Shown in pieces: positions 49,765 through 59,379 of a stretch of 64,000 nucleotides of DNA. Numbering within the stretch: position 1 is the first letter of the stretch; the number at the start of each line of letters is the position of its first letter. Under the pieces are notes generated by a model. That model did no database searches. It had not been told where the DNA came from and worked only from the letters and a program-made list of their open reading frames with translations. The position numbers and the translations under genes were made by a program. This stretch comes from Lumbricus rubellus (taxonomy: Eukaryota; Annelida; Clitellata; Crassiclitellata; Lumbricidae), in assembly GCA_945859605.1 (NCBI GenBank), contig OX243820.1:25001559-25065558 (forward strand), given 5' to 3'.

Positions 49765-49955
49765 GCCGACTAAGGCGCTGACAGTGAATCGGAATTTCAC
49801 GCCGAAGAGCATGAGCAATTATTGCAAATGAAGGGCTTGCTCAATGCTCAGGGTGCGCATAGGCTTACGTGGCGGTTTGAAGGATTCGAACCCGCACTCT
49901 ACCGACTGCAAGTCACCAAACATACCCGGTATAACATTACACCACCGATATTCAT
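49765..49955 (-). mobile_element. tRNA-derived SINE, 3'-truncated
   Basis: On the minus strand the head reads GGTGGTGTAATGTTATACCG and then GGGTTCGAATCC (A and B boxes). It is followed by the SINE body with CTCTTCGGCGTGAAATTCCGA. The common 3' tail is missing. Same family as 42.8 kb. Confidence 0.65.
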
Positions 49956-50030
49956 ACCTTAGGATAATATTCTAACATATGGTGGATCTGTGGTGTCCGG
50001 GTATGTTTCGGCCTATTATGATTATAGATA

Positions 50031-50246
50031 AAGGGTGCGCCAAAAAAATACCCCTGGTTTTTTGCCAATATCTTGACCTCACTACAAGTGGCATAACTTT
50101 TGTTCTGTCTGAAATATTTTAACGAAATCTGGCCATCATGTGTAAATATGAATTGTCTTTAAGCCTGTAAAATATTTCATTTCGAAATTCTTACTTTTGG
50201 CCAAGATATTGACAAAAAACAATGGGTCTTTTTTTGGCGCACCCTG
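50031..50246. mobile_element. TA-flanked MITE family M1, complete copy
   Basis: A 216-bp element with inverted ends: AAGGGTGCGCCAAAAAAATA on the left and the reverse of CAGGGTGCGCCAAAAAAAGA on the right, extending into TTTTTTGCCAATATCTTG and its partner. TA lies on both sides (50029-50030 and 50247-50248), as for Tc1/mariner-type MITEs. Relatives are at 30.44 and 58.53 kb. Confidence 0.8.
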
Positions 50247-50469
50247 TATAATTGTAGTTATAATCATAATAGTCCCAAACTTGTAGACTTCAAATTTTCC
50301 GTCGTTTCTGTTAATTCAAATCGAAATATAGACCTGCCTTGCAAACGTAGGCGTAGCCTACACTCCTACAGTATATAAATTGATAATAAAATATTACAAC
50401 AAGATAAGAAGAGAATCTAGCCTATATACGTTTGCATCGATGAATATCGGTTTAGGGATACCAGCAAAT

Positions 50470-51801
50470 TTAGTTGGGACTAATGCAGCGAAACAGAAAT
50501 CTGTACAGTTTCTTGGTCAACGCCTTCGCAGAGTTGCGAAATTCACGTTGTGTCATCACGTATAGGATAGGATGGACAAATGAATGGCAATAAGGTATCC
50601 AGGTGAGAGCGGTACTTGTCACATAATTGTAGTTGATGCAATACGAACCATAAATCACCGAGCAAATGCTATTTATCAGACCTTTTGCAACGTAAGGCAT
50701 GAATAGGATCGTATACGCCCCAGCGTAGATGCCAACATTGCGCATGCTCCGAACCAAATCATTTCTGCGCTTGTTCGTCTGATCAGATTGAACTCTGGGT
50801 GCGTTGTGATCCATTGGCGGATCAGGAGCGTTCAATGATCCAACAGGTGGCTGCTTGTCAGTTGATTGATCCGAGCCATCACTGAGACTGACAGTCAAGA
50901 CCGTTTCTTTGCTGCTTTCACCCTTGTCATTGTTCGACTGACTGTTGCCTGCAACTGAGACCTTGTTACCAGCCACGGGTCTGCAGTCCTTCCGGTTGTC
51001 AGCCCCTTCCAGTAGACGAGGCTTAACTTTGAAATACTGTGACCATAAACCCCAAACACATCGACCATAACAATAGACGATTGCACAAAATACAAGAAAA
51101 TATGTTCCGATCAATTGCGTAATATTGTAGATATCTGGAACATACATGTAACAGTGTCCATCCCGTATATAGTAGTCCCTGTACACAATGAGAAGTGGCA
51201 GCCCGAGTGCGAAAGACACAGCAAACGCTAGACCGATTTGTATCGAAATCGTTTTCTTTCTGTTCGGTTTGGAATATTCAAGCGGGTTTATAATGGCCGT
51301 GTAACGATCGAAAGCTATCAGAAATATAAAAATCAAGTATGCTTGTGGCAGTACTTGATCAAAGAGAGCCGAAATATAGCAAAAGACAATATTCAGTTGC
51401 CAGTCGCTTAACACATAGTTCTGCATGAGCCCGATCATTGGAAAACAGCCATCCAGCATATCTATCAAAGCCATTGCGAATATGTAGGCATTCGCTGGTT
51501 TGTGAAGACGTTTCTCGAGCCCTATTACGACTATGATGGTAAAGTTCAAGACGATGGTGACGGCTATGAGCAGACACAGAGGCGGAACAGCCTTAGGATT
51601 GTTTGACATTAGCATCCAATCCAAAATAAGCGGATTAATGGTTGTACTCGGCACGTGTGAAATATTGCTTGTGGAACTGAACGTAGGCCTATCAAACGTT
51701 TCGTTTTCCCAATCAGACTGAAGTGAATCACTCGTAGAAATGATGTCACCCGATGTCGTTTGATTCGTCGCAAACACGTCATCCGCTCTTGTCAGATTCA
51801 T
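50470..51801 (-). CDS. Class A GPCR, amine/muscarinic-like (copy 3)
   Basis: An intronless 443-aa receptor collinear with copy 2 over its whole length. The extracellular tail (about 70 aa) has sequons (NLT, NQT, NET, NIS). Landmarks are N86 (1.50), D114 (2.50), C141 with C217, D148 (3.32), DRY 165-167, P369 (6.50), W401 (7.40) and Y404 (7.43). Position 6.48 is F367, and helix 7 has HPILY (410-414). The third loop carries NKRRNDLVRSMRN before helix 6, shared with the other copies. ATG 51801 gives MNLTRAD, which aligns with Met4 of copy 2. Conservation of termini, loop and promoter argues that this is a functional gene and not a retrocopy. The ligand cannot be predicted from sequence alone. Confidence 0.93.
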   Translation of the reverse strand: MNLTRADDVFATNQTTSGDIISTSDSLQSDWENETFDRPTFSSTSNISHVPSTTINPLILDWMLMSNNPKAVPPLCLLIAVTIVLNFTIIVVIGLEKRLHKPANAYIFAMALIDMLDGCFPMIGLMQNYVLSDWQLNIVFCYISALFDQVLPQAYLIFIFLIAFDRYTAIINPLEYSKPNRKKTISIQIGLAFAVSFALGLPLLIVYRDYYIRDGHCYMYVPDIYNITQLIGTYFLVFCAIVYCYGRCVWGLWSQYFKVKPRLLEGADNRKDCRPVAGNKVSVAGNSQSNNDKGESSKETVLTVSLSDGSDQSTDKQPPVGSLNAPDPPMDHNAPRVQSDQTNKRRNDLVRSMRNVGIYAGAYTILFMPYVAKGLINSICSVIYGSYCINYNYVTSTALTWIPYCHSFVHPILYVMTQREFRNSAKALTKKLYRFLFRCISPN

Positions 51802-52072
51802 TGTCTTCGTTCGAACAGGCTACTTTGAAGAGTGATTTAATCGCACGTAGTAGGCGTAGGCATACTATCTATTCTATATCATCGAATCTTTAATCCTGCT
51901 TGAGAAACGGCAGTTGAAATGGTCTTGAAAATTCTATTCAGCTAGACCTATTTGCCTGCTACAAGCTATAATATGGCAAGCTTTACAGCATTCGAATCTT
52001 CCAACAAAAATCAGTTGATCGAGAGACGAGTCACTCGCCTTGGTAATCGCTTTCACTGTGGTTATGGAGTCG

Positions 52073-52174
52073 TTTTTATACGAATTTATCATAGAATTTG
52101 AAGGGAGCTTTACGCTGCATCAAAGTAGACCGTACACTCCGCGTGCCTTTTTTAATGATTTCGTGCAGAACAAA
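52073..52174 (-). promoter_or_regulatory. Promoter module of GPCR copy 3
   Basis: The conserved block TGATTTCGTGCAGAACAAA (ending at 52174) is followed in the gene direction, after 74 bp, by TATAAAAA (52073-52080, minus strand). The ATG is about 270 bp further. CTATGATTTCATAATGAGCA and TGATTTAACTGACCAGC lie distal to the block, as in copy 2. Confidence 0.75.
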
Positions 52175-52465
52175 AATAGCCGACTATGATTTCATAATGA
52201 GCATGATTTAACTGACCAGCCATATGCGGTCATATTAAATTTTGCGCTGATTGAAACGTTGCGCTTTCTCAAGACCAACGACCACATAAAAATTATAGGA
52301 TATCGCGACGAATACGGAACAGAGTATGAACAGATATTCATGTGGGGGTGTCAAATCCTGAATTTGCCTGCAGTGTTGAGTAGGCTACGTTCATATACAT
52401 GTACATGTAAGAGCTGTCACAGAAGACTTCTGGGATTACATACCGGCCGGGTTTAACATTGGTCC

Positions 52466-52486
52466 ATTCGGTGCGGTGCACCGAAT
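52466..52486. repeat. Palindrome ATTCGGTGC-GGT-GCACCGAAT, copy 2
   Basis: Identical to 46217-46237 and in the same position of the duplicated upstream region, although about 170 bp of unrelated sequence separates it from the promoter in this copy. Confidence 0.6.
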
Positions 52487-53191
52487 GCCCCTGAGCCGAG
52501 AGTTTTGTTGCAATTGGACAAAATATCTCAAATGCGAGTGCAGCGAGTCTCAGTGTTACTTAGGTCTGAACCTTTTGTGAAATCAGTAAGAGAAAACATT
52601 AATTAAAAGTGTAGCTACCATAAAAGCCCTACAGGATGATATAAATCTCTTTATGATTATATAGCCTACTTATTTAGGCCTACATGTGGCCGTAGCTTTG
52701 GCAAACCAACGGCCGCTCGAACGACACTATAATTGCCTCTGCGGTAAAACTTTGCACCGACACTCGAAGAACCTTAAACACGGTCCTGAATACATAACGT
52801 GCGTGATAGGTTCGATATGGGCATTTTATGCTTGACTTGTCGATGTCATCGTTCAAACTCTTTGCCTATACCTACAGAAAATGTTCCAACGATTTTTTAT
52901 GAAACCAAATAGGGCCTATTTATTGGGTGCAGCAAACTCTATCCGGGCTTTTTTAACATGCAGTTGTACACACAATGTGCAGTTCTAAAAGGATTTGTGC
53001 AGTTGTAGAAGCACTTATGTGCAGTGAAAACTAGTTCGAAAATGCCATTATTTTTCTCCAATTGGGAGTAATTTGCCACGGAGGATGGGAAAGGAAAGGA
53101 GTTGTGCAGTTCTAAAAATTCCTTTAACACTCGAGTGCCCAAGGTATTTTTGGTACACGAAGGCCCAAGGGGGGGGGTCCGCGCGGACCCC

Positions 53192-53745
53192 AGCGTTTTA
53201 TGTTAATATCTTGAGAAGGGATTGAAATATCGTCACAGAATTTAGTTCTATGTGATCCCAAATGAATTTCCAATCGATTGGTGTATCTTATATGACAATA
53301 ACACCACCTGGTGTTAAATAATAGTGTAAAATCTCGTGATACACTTTTTATGCTTGCTTGCGTTATTGACCAAAGGAAGTCCAGCGTTTTCATGCCAATA
53401 TCTTGAGAAGGGATTGGAATATCGCTATAGAATTTATTTCAATGTAATCCCAAATGAATTTGCAATCGATTGATGTATCCCATAGCACAATAACACCACC
53501 TGGTGTAAACTAATAGTGTAAAATCTCGTAATACATATGTTATGCTTGCATGCTTGCGTTATTTATCGAAGGAAAGCCTATACGTCCGGCGCGGAACCCA
53601 GCGTGTTCATGTTAATATCTTGAGAAGGGATTGGAATATCGTTATATAATTTAGTTGTAAGTAATCCCAACTAAATTTGCTATCGATTGATATATATTAT
53701 ATCACAATAGCACCACCTGGTATAAAATAATAGTTATTGACCAGT
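53192..53745. repeat. Three tandem copies of a roughly 200-bp unit
   Basis: Each copy contains ATATCTTGAGAAGGGATT, CAATCGATTG-like and ACACCACCTGGT words in the same order. The third copy is cut short near the Mutator-like insertion. Confidence 0.85.
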
Positions 53746-54098
53746 AACCATGCGCTTGTATGAATATCAGACGCATATCATGGGGTACCCTTAGTCGGTA
53801 CGTGACGTTTGGGCGCCGCCGTTTGGGCGCCGGCCGTTTGGGCGCCGCCGTTTCGGCGCCGGCTGTTTGGGCGCGACGCCGTTTGGGCGCCGTACGTTTC
53901 GGCGCGGAAAAAGTTATGTAATGAAATAGCACTTAAAACTCTTTATTTGTCCAGGAATTTTTAATTCAGCTATGTTTTGTAACGTGCATTGTTAAATTTA
54001 ATGTTAACACATCATGTTACCCAAGGGAATGATTTGATGTTAAATAAAAGCATTCCACAAAGAACTGAATTACTTTCAGAAGTTCAATGTTCGATTTA

Positions 54099-54949
54099 GA
54101 GGAGAGTGGGGCAAGAGCGGCCCCTTAAGGATTTCGTCCAATTATCTCTGAGCAGATGACAATATTGAAACATTCAACTATACCATGTCATAGACCAACC
54201 ATCTGGCTCTGCAGGGCACACGAACTATTTCAGAAAAATTCATCTGATTTTTTGCTATTAGACATTTTTTGCATGCTCTTGAAAAGCCACTCTTGCCCCA
54301 CCTGTGGGGCAAGAGTGGCATGAACGGCCAGTCTTGCCCCATGCAGTATTAATCCTTGTATTTGCACTACATATATTTTGGATTGCTATTTTGAAGATAT
54401 AATGAGATATAATAGCTTCCCTGGGACTAATTTAGCATTAATGATAATAATAATAAACAATAATGATGATAGTACTAATATTAGTGCACGTGACAGTAAT
54501 AATAATAATAGTAACAATTAATAATAACTTATAGTAAACTTGAGTCCAATCTTGCCCCATGCTGCCACGGCTACTCTTGCCCCGGTACCATAGCAATTAA
54601 TTTTTTTCTAATTATTAGTGACATCATTCGAATTCATTCAATTTAATACGCGCAATCAATGAGTTTTTGATGTCTTTGCAACATAAAATTATCGAAAAAT
54701 TTAGCATCGAAAACTTTTATTTAAAAAAAATTATTCCTAACTATTCCGATGTATAATGATTTTAGAAAAATCGAAAAATTAATATTTACTCATAGAGTTT
54801 GCGAACAAATTTAACAAGTCTTATGTCGTTCGATGCGGCCGAAAAATGTCTTTCAACGTGGCTTAGTTTAATCGCTACGCATACGTATTGCTTTACGATA
54901 TCCTTCCGTCTATTCTTGCCCCGCAGGCCGCTCTTGCCCCACTCTCCTC
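54099..54949. mobile_element. TA-flanked MITE with GAGGAGAGTGGGGCAAGAGC ends
   Basis: The 24-bp terminal inverted repeats are perfect (54099-54122 and 54926-54949) and flanked by TA (54097-54098 and 54950-54951). The words TTGCCCC/GGGGCAAGA recur inside at about 54290-54340 and 54545-54590. The 851-bp element is inserted in the interior of Mutator-like element A and has no coding sequence. Confidence 0.8.
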
Positions 54950-55269
54950 TAATGTTCACAAACCCAATGTTTTAAAAGATTATGGTTATTAGGAAGGAGG
55001 CTCTTTCGTATGTTATCCTGTATAGCCCTGGTGCGTAAACAAGCGGCAACGCGTCAAACGTCACATTCACAGGGGATAAACAATAGTCTCGGAAGGAGGC
55101 TCTTTCGTATGTAATTATATCTACAAACGTCAAGGTTAGGAAGGAGGCTCTTTCGTATGTAATTATATCTACAAACGTCAAGGTTCTTCTTTCGCGCTGC
55201 AACGTCCGGCGCCCAAACGGCGTCGCGCCCAAACGGCCGGCGCCGAAACGGCGGCGCCCAAACGGCCGG

Positions 55270-57640
55270 TGTGGCGTGATAATATGTCCGGCATGAAATG
55301 TTGTCCGACTCCGCCCACTTCCGTTGTCAAGGCAGTATTTCATGCGGTCTACGCATGAGATATTGTCCGGCATGAAATCGTGTCCGACTCCGCCGTTATA
55401 TGTATCCCGCTTGTCGAAGCAGTACTTCACTAGATATTGTCCGCTTAAAATGCAATATTATCAATAACACTTGCCAAAAATATTTTTGTCATAAGAGTTG
55501 AGAAAACAAGGATCTGAACAGTGGAATTATTGTTGAAAGCACCATGTGTGTAGTTGCCGTTGCGATGACCCTATTTCTATTTTTAGATAGAATTTCCCAT
55601 CGTAGAACAGGCCAAGTGGTTATGAGTAAAGGCGTTTGTAAATATGGGCTAAATCTTTAAAAGATTTGCGGCCATCATAAATGCCTCATCTAATTTAACT
55701 GTTCCATAGTTGTGTTTATTTGAAGTAATCCATCGATTCGGTTTTCCAAATTATTAGCCACATGCAGCATTAGGCTAATCTTTTTTATATCAAATTGGCT
55801 CATGCTACTCGCATATTTTGTAGCGCTTTATTATTAACATATTTTAGCGTACTTTATTACCACATAATAAACATAATAATTATGAGGGGTTTTAAGGTTT
55901 TCAGAGAACATAATTATTTAGTATAGTTTCTATTTCGATAATTTAAGCAAATGCCCAAAACATCACGGCTTTTGATGTGGTTAGAGCTACTGCCATGCCC
56001 AGATTAGATTAAACTGTATGCCTTCCCTGTGTGGTGGGTATTTGCAAATGCCATGGGGCGTAGACGTCTTCACGGTGTTTCAAGAAGAACTCACCCGTTC
56101 AGGCTTCATCTCTACTGATTTTCCAAGTATTGACGCACTCTGTTCTAGGGACTTACTCTGCTATTTTCCGCTATATCCTATTAAATCCTTTTCACATTCT
56201 TCACTACCTCCTCCCTTCCCATAAGGTGCTTCATATAATGCCCGAGCCAGGCCACCTAGTGTACAAAATAGAGTTGAATTTTATGCCCAACGATTTGTTA
56301 TGAGAATATTGTATGACTTTGCTTAAATGTTTCTATAATTTATTATTGTACAAACAACTATGCGCTTGCTGGTGGTCTAATGAACAATATTCTTACTTCG
56401 ACTGACTGACTGACTTACTTGCTTACTAGCTACCTACTTAATGATAGCCATTGTAAGCCTACTGTGCACCTGGGTTAGAACTCTCCAATACGGTTCCACG
56501 ACAATAATTATTGGTCAACAGACAACTCGTCTAACGGCAACTCGTCTTCAGACACTTGGTATAACGACAACAGTACTGGTCTACAGACGACTAGTATTGA
56601 TGAAATAGAATCTAGATTTATGAGAGAAAAAACCTGAATGGTTTTCTAGCTTTAATGGAAGCGGGATTGATGATTTCATTCATGTATTTCAACATCTATC
56701 CAGTTTCTATTTCAGATCTAAAAATACCTTCTATTTCTCGCTCGCTATTGTTGTCATTCCAGCTTCCATTTCAGATATAAAAATGCCCTCATCCAGCTTC
56801 CATTACTTAAGCGTTTTTTCATCAGTTCAGCGTCTATTTCAGAACTAGAAAAGCCTGTATCCAGCTTTTATTTCTCATGCGTCATTTTCGTCAATCCAGC
56901 TTCTATTTCACATGTAAAAGAACCGTCATCCAGATTCGATCTATCTTGCGTTTTTTTCATCAATCCAGCGTTTATTTCACCTATAAAAAAACTTGCATGC
57001 AGCTTCCATTTCTTAAAGCGCTGGATGTCTGTAGACCACTTGGCGTTAGACGAGTTGTCTGTAGACCAGTTGTCGTGACACCCTCCAGTACATATAAATT
57101 ATTGCTACAAATATTTTAGTATGTGTAGGCTGCGTGTAGCAGTTTTAAACAGTTATTTGACCCCGAGTTTTAACGCCAATGTTGTCCGAATATAGGCCTA
57201 GCGTTTCAATAGAATATTCAATTCTGAAAGCAAGTATGCGGAGAAGCACGTGGCTAGATAATTGAGTGATTATTATGGAAGAGTCTTAGTTAATTAAACG
57301 TAAATAAATAGTCCGTGTTTCTTTGCCCTATTTCTCGTAATTATAGCTCCCAATTTTTATGGAACGTTGGAATTATCTTTTGTATTGTAGGTCTTTATCG
57401 GAAACGCTCTGTGGTTACTATTAATAACAAGTTCTTAATATAGATGTCGATGTCTATTATTAGATGAACAGGCTGTGTTGGAATTATTATCTTTGGTATT
57501 TTATGTCTTTGCCCGGACAAGATCTCACGGTTCTATTAATACTTATGTTTGACAGTTGCTACCTGACGTCAGCGGTCACGTTAACCAATGACAGTATGTC
57601 TCGGACAATATTTCATGGGCGGACATGATTTCATACCACA
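55270..57640. mobile_element. Ginger-like element (CCGG duplication), non-autonomous
   Basis: It starts TGTGGCGTGATAATATGTCC and ends, in reverse, TGTGGTATGAAATCATGTCC, an imperfect inverted repeat extending at least 40 bp. Both flanks are CCGG (55266-55269 and 57641-57644), and one CCGG remains when it is excised from the Mutator-like right arm. CATGAAATNNTGTCCGACTC units repeat near the left end. The 2.4-kb length includes a nested Mutator-like element. The Ginger assignment rests on TGT...ACA ends and the CCGG site and is tentative. No integrase-like transposase is visible. Confidence 0.7.
56492..57082. mobile_element. Mutator-like element B (innermost)
   Basis: The ends GGTTCCACGACAA and, in reverse, GGTGTCACGACAA are followed by iterated CAACTCGTCTAACGG and GTCTACAGAC words in both arms. 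The flanks are CTCCAATAC (56483-56491) and CTCCAGTAC (57083-57091), a 9-bp duplication with one mismatch. The interior holds about five copies of a 67-70-bp unit with CCAGCTTCTATTTCA and TTTTTTCATCA (about 56690-57020). Non-autonomous. Confidence 0.75.
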
Positions 57641-57939
57641 CCGGCGCCCAAACGGCGGCGCCCAAACGTCCTGATCCGACCCTTAGTATATGCTGTGGTT
57701 GTGGGGTGCAGGGTTGGACAATACTCACGCAAAATATACCATTCTATGCCCAAATGGTTGCTCTAGGAATACCTAAAAGCATTTATGCAGATCCCTAGCC
57801 TTTAAAAAGTTATACGGGAAAAACAGGCCTGGGGTCCGGTCGGACCCCCCCCCTTGGGCACTCGAGGGTTAAAACAGCCCTGAACTATATCTCTTTCTAA
57901 AAACGAAAACGGATCCGCTGAATAAAGTCCAATATGTGT

Positions 57940-58120
57940 GTATGATGACTTGTTATAAAGCCCCTTCAAGATTACTAACCAGAGGAGCTCCCGACTACAG
58001 CGCAGACACTAAATCGGAGATTCACGCCGAAGCGCATTATCAATTGCGAGCGAAGGACATGCAAAGGGTCCGTATACGCGGCGGCTTAAGGTGGATTTGG
58101 CGAGAGTTTTTGCGCCCAAC
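57940..58120 (-). mobile_element. SINE, head region lost or decayed
   Basis: On the minus strand it carries the body (CAATTGATAATGCGCTTCGG, then CTCCGATTTAGTGTCTGCGC) and the tail GAGCTCCTCTGGTTAG, then CTTGAAGGGGCTTTATAAC. It lies just outside the nested transposon stack. Confidence 0.65.
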
Positions 58121-58124
58121 GCGA

Positions 58125-58530
58125 CAGCGCGACAGACAGAATTCGACTTCGCCTTATAATAATATTATAGACCAGCTGTACCCGGCCACGCGTTGCTGTG
58201 GCAGAAAAGCCCCCTCCCCTTTCCCTTCCCCTCCCCCTCCCTCTCCCCTCCCCCTCCCAAAATATTTAAACTTTATTTACCAACCTGATCATCATCTTGC
58301 TAAGTGACTTCACAGTGACATCCAGCTACGCTGGTACCCTGTTTCTTTCCTAAATAATGATAATAAGGATTATCTGGAATACAGGCTGGAAATATCAAGG
58401 CTATTTGATAAACATTAGGCTACATGAGTTGAGAGTTGAGACTTAGCCTAATAAAAATAGGTTTTTTGTTACCGGTACTTTTTGTTGCATTTCGTTTTTG
58501 AATCGTCAAAAAACAGTTGAAAGTGATAAT
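58125..58530. other. Intergenic; pyrimidine-rich run
   Basis: A CCCCTCCC-type run lies at 58210-58258. No gene is supported. Confidence 0.45.
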
Positions 58531-58533
58531 AAG

Positions 58534-58698
58534 CTTAACTAATGTTCTATTTGAAGTTCCTTTGTTAAATTTGGCAATTCTATGAAAAATATGAATATAA
58601 TGAATTGCATTTAAACCTGCAAAATTTGATTTAGAAATTCTTACATCTGGCAAAGATATTTTGCAAAAACTGTAGGGGTCTTTTTATGGCTCACACTG
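58534..58698. mobile_element. TA-flanked MITE family M1, left-truncated copy
   Basis: AAATTCTTACATCTGGCAAAG, GCAAAAACTGTAGGGGTC and TTATGGCTCACACTG match the right two thirds of 50031-50246. TA follows at 58699-58700. Confidence 0.55.
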
Positions 58699-58699
58699 T

Positions 58700-59280
58700 A
58701 CAAATTTACGTTTAATAGGCTCAAAAGCAGATTCATACGTGTAAGGGGTGTTCTGGGGCAAGTTGACGGAGAGGCAAGATGATTATTGCGCTATGAAATT
58801 ATAATGCGTGGCAGGAAAACAGTCTAACAGGATGTGTATTAAAAACAAAACAAGCTCGTCCTTTTGGTGAATGGCGACAACGTGCTAAGGTGCTTCGATT
58901 GCTGTTTTTTCTTCTTCTTCTTGAAAGTACGTTTTCCTGTCTAGGCCTACCTCTTAACACATTTCGCTGTTATAAAAATAGCGTTTATCTTAATCCCCAT
59001 GAATGGAAAAAATTGAGAAATAGGCTGTTTTGCTAAGCATTTATTTTGAGTTGTTACTGATGTATTTTGTGTTTCCAAATCACCAGTGCACAAATCATAG
59101 TTTCCAGGTTTTGTTGAGTGCCTCTGTGGTGGTGGGGGGGGGGGGGGCAAGATGGTGGGGTCAAGTTGGCGGAATACGACCAGCGCCAAACCTGGGGGCA
59201 GGAAGCGTGTTCGGCCTGCGAAGGATGTGGAAGCTTTATTTGCGACTTTTCTTGAGACTTCTAAGAACAAAGGAAACTGC
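58700..59280. other. Intergenic; degenerate GGGGCAAG-type words
   Basis: GGGGCAAGTTGACGG (about 58754) and GGGGTCAAGTTGGCGG (about 59157) resemble the end words of the 54.1-kb MITE but no paired termini are clear. A G12 tract lies at 59136-59147. Confidence 0.4.
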
Positions 59281-59379
59281 AATCAGTGGCGGATCCAGGA
59301 TTTCTGGTTAGGGGGGGGGGCGTAAATACTACCAATCCAATTAATCCCGTAAATATATATATATATATATATACATATA

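Larger units (their letters stand above)
53796..57678. mobile_element. Mutator-like element A with iterated 12-bp TIRs
   Basis: The flanks are a perfect 9-bp duplication ACCCTTAGT (53787-53795 and 57679-57687). The terminal inverted repeats, about 110 bp, are built from iterations of GTTTGGGCGCCG. The left arm is 53796-53911. The right arm is split: 55192-55269 plus 57645-57678. The removed segment is the Ginger-like element, and rejoining gives an almost exact match to the left arm. Nine-bp duplications with long repeats are typical of Mutator-like elements. The interior (53912-55191) has a TA-flanked MITE and tandem GGAAGGAGGCTCTTTCGTAT units, and no transposase. Confidence 0.8.
53128..57868. 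mobile_element. piggyBac-like element (outermost of nest)
   Basis: The left end CACTCGAGTGCCCAAGG and the reverse of the right end CCCTCGAGTGCCCAAGG match at 16 of 17 positions. Both are followed inward by G-runs and GGTCCG...CGGACCCC. TTAA flanks both sides (53124-53127 and 57869-57872), the piggyBac target duplication. The left part has three imperfect copies of a roughly 190-220-bp unit beginning AGCGTTTTATGTTAATATC (53192, 53383, 53600). Without its inserts the element is about 0.85 kb and has no transposase. Confidence 0.8.

Noticed and set aside
44436..51801. Possibility that the intronless GPCRs are processed retrocopies
   Set aside because: Upstream promoter blocks and 3' flanks are duplicated with the genes, and no poly(A) tract or target duplication bounds them.
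54972..55430. Minus-strand 152-codon frame with repeated TYERASF motifs
   Set aside because: It translates tandem repeats and the terminal-repeat arm of Mutator-like element A, crossing an element boundary.
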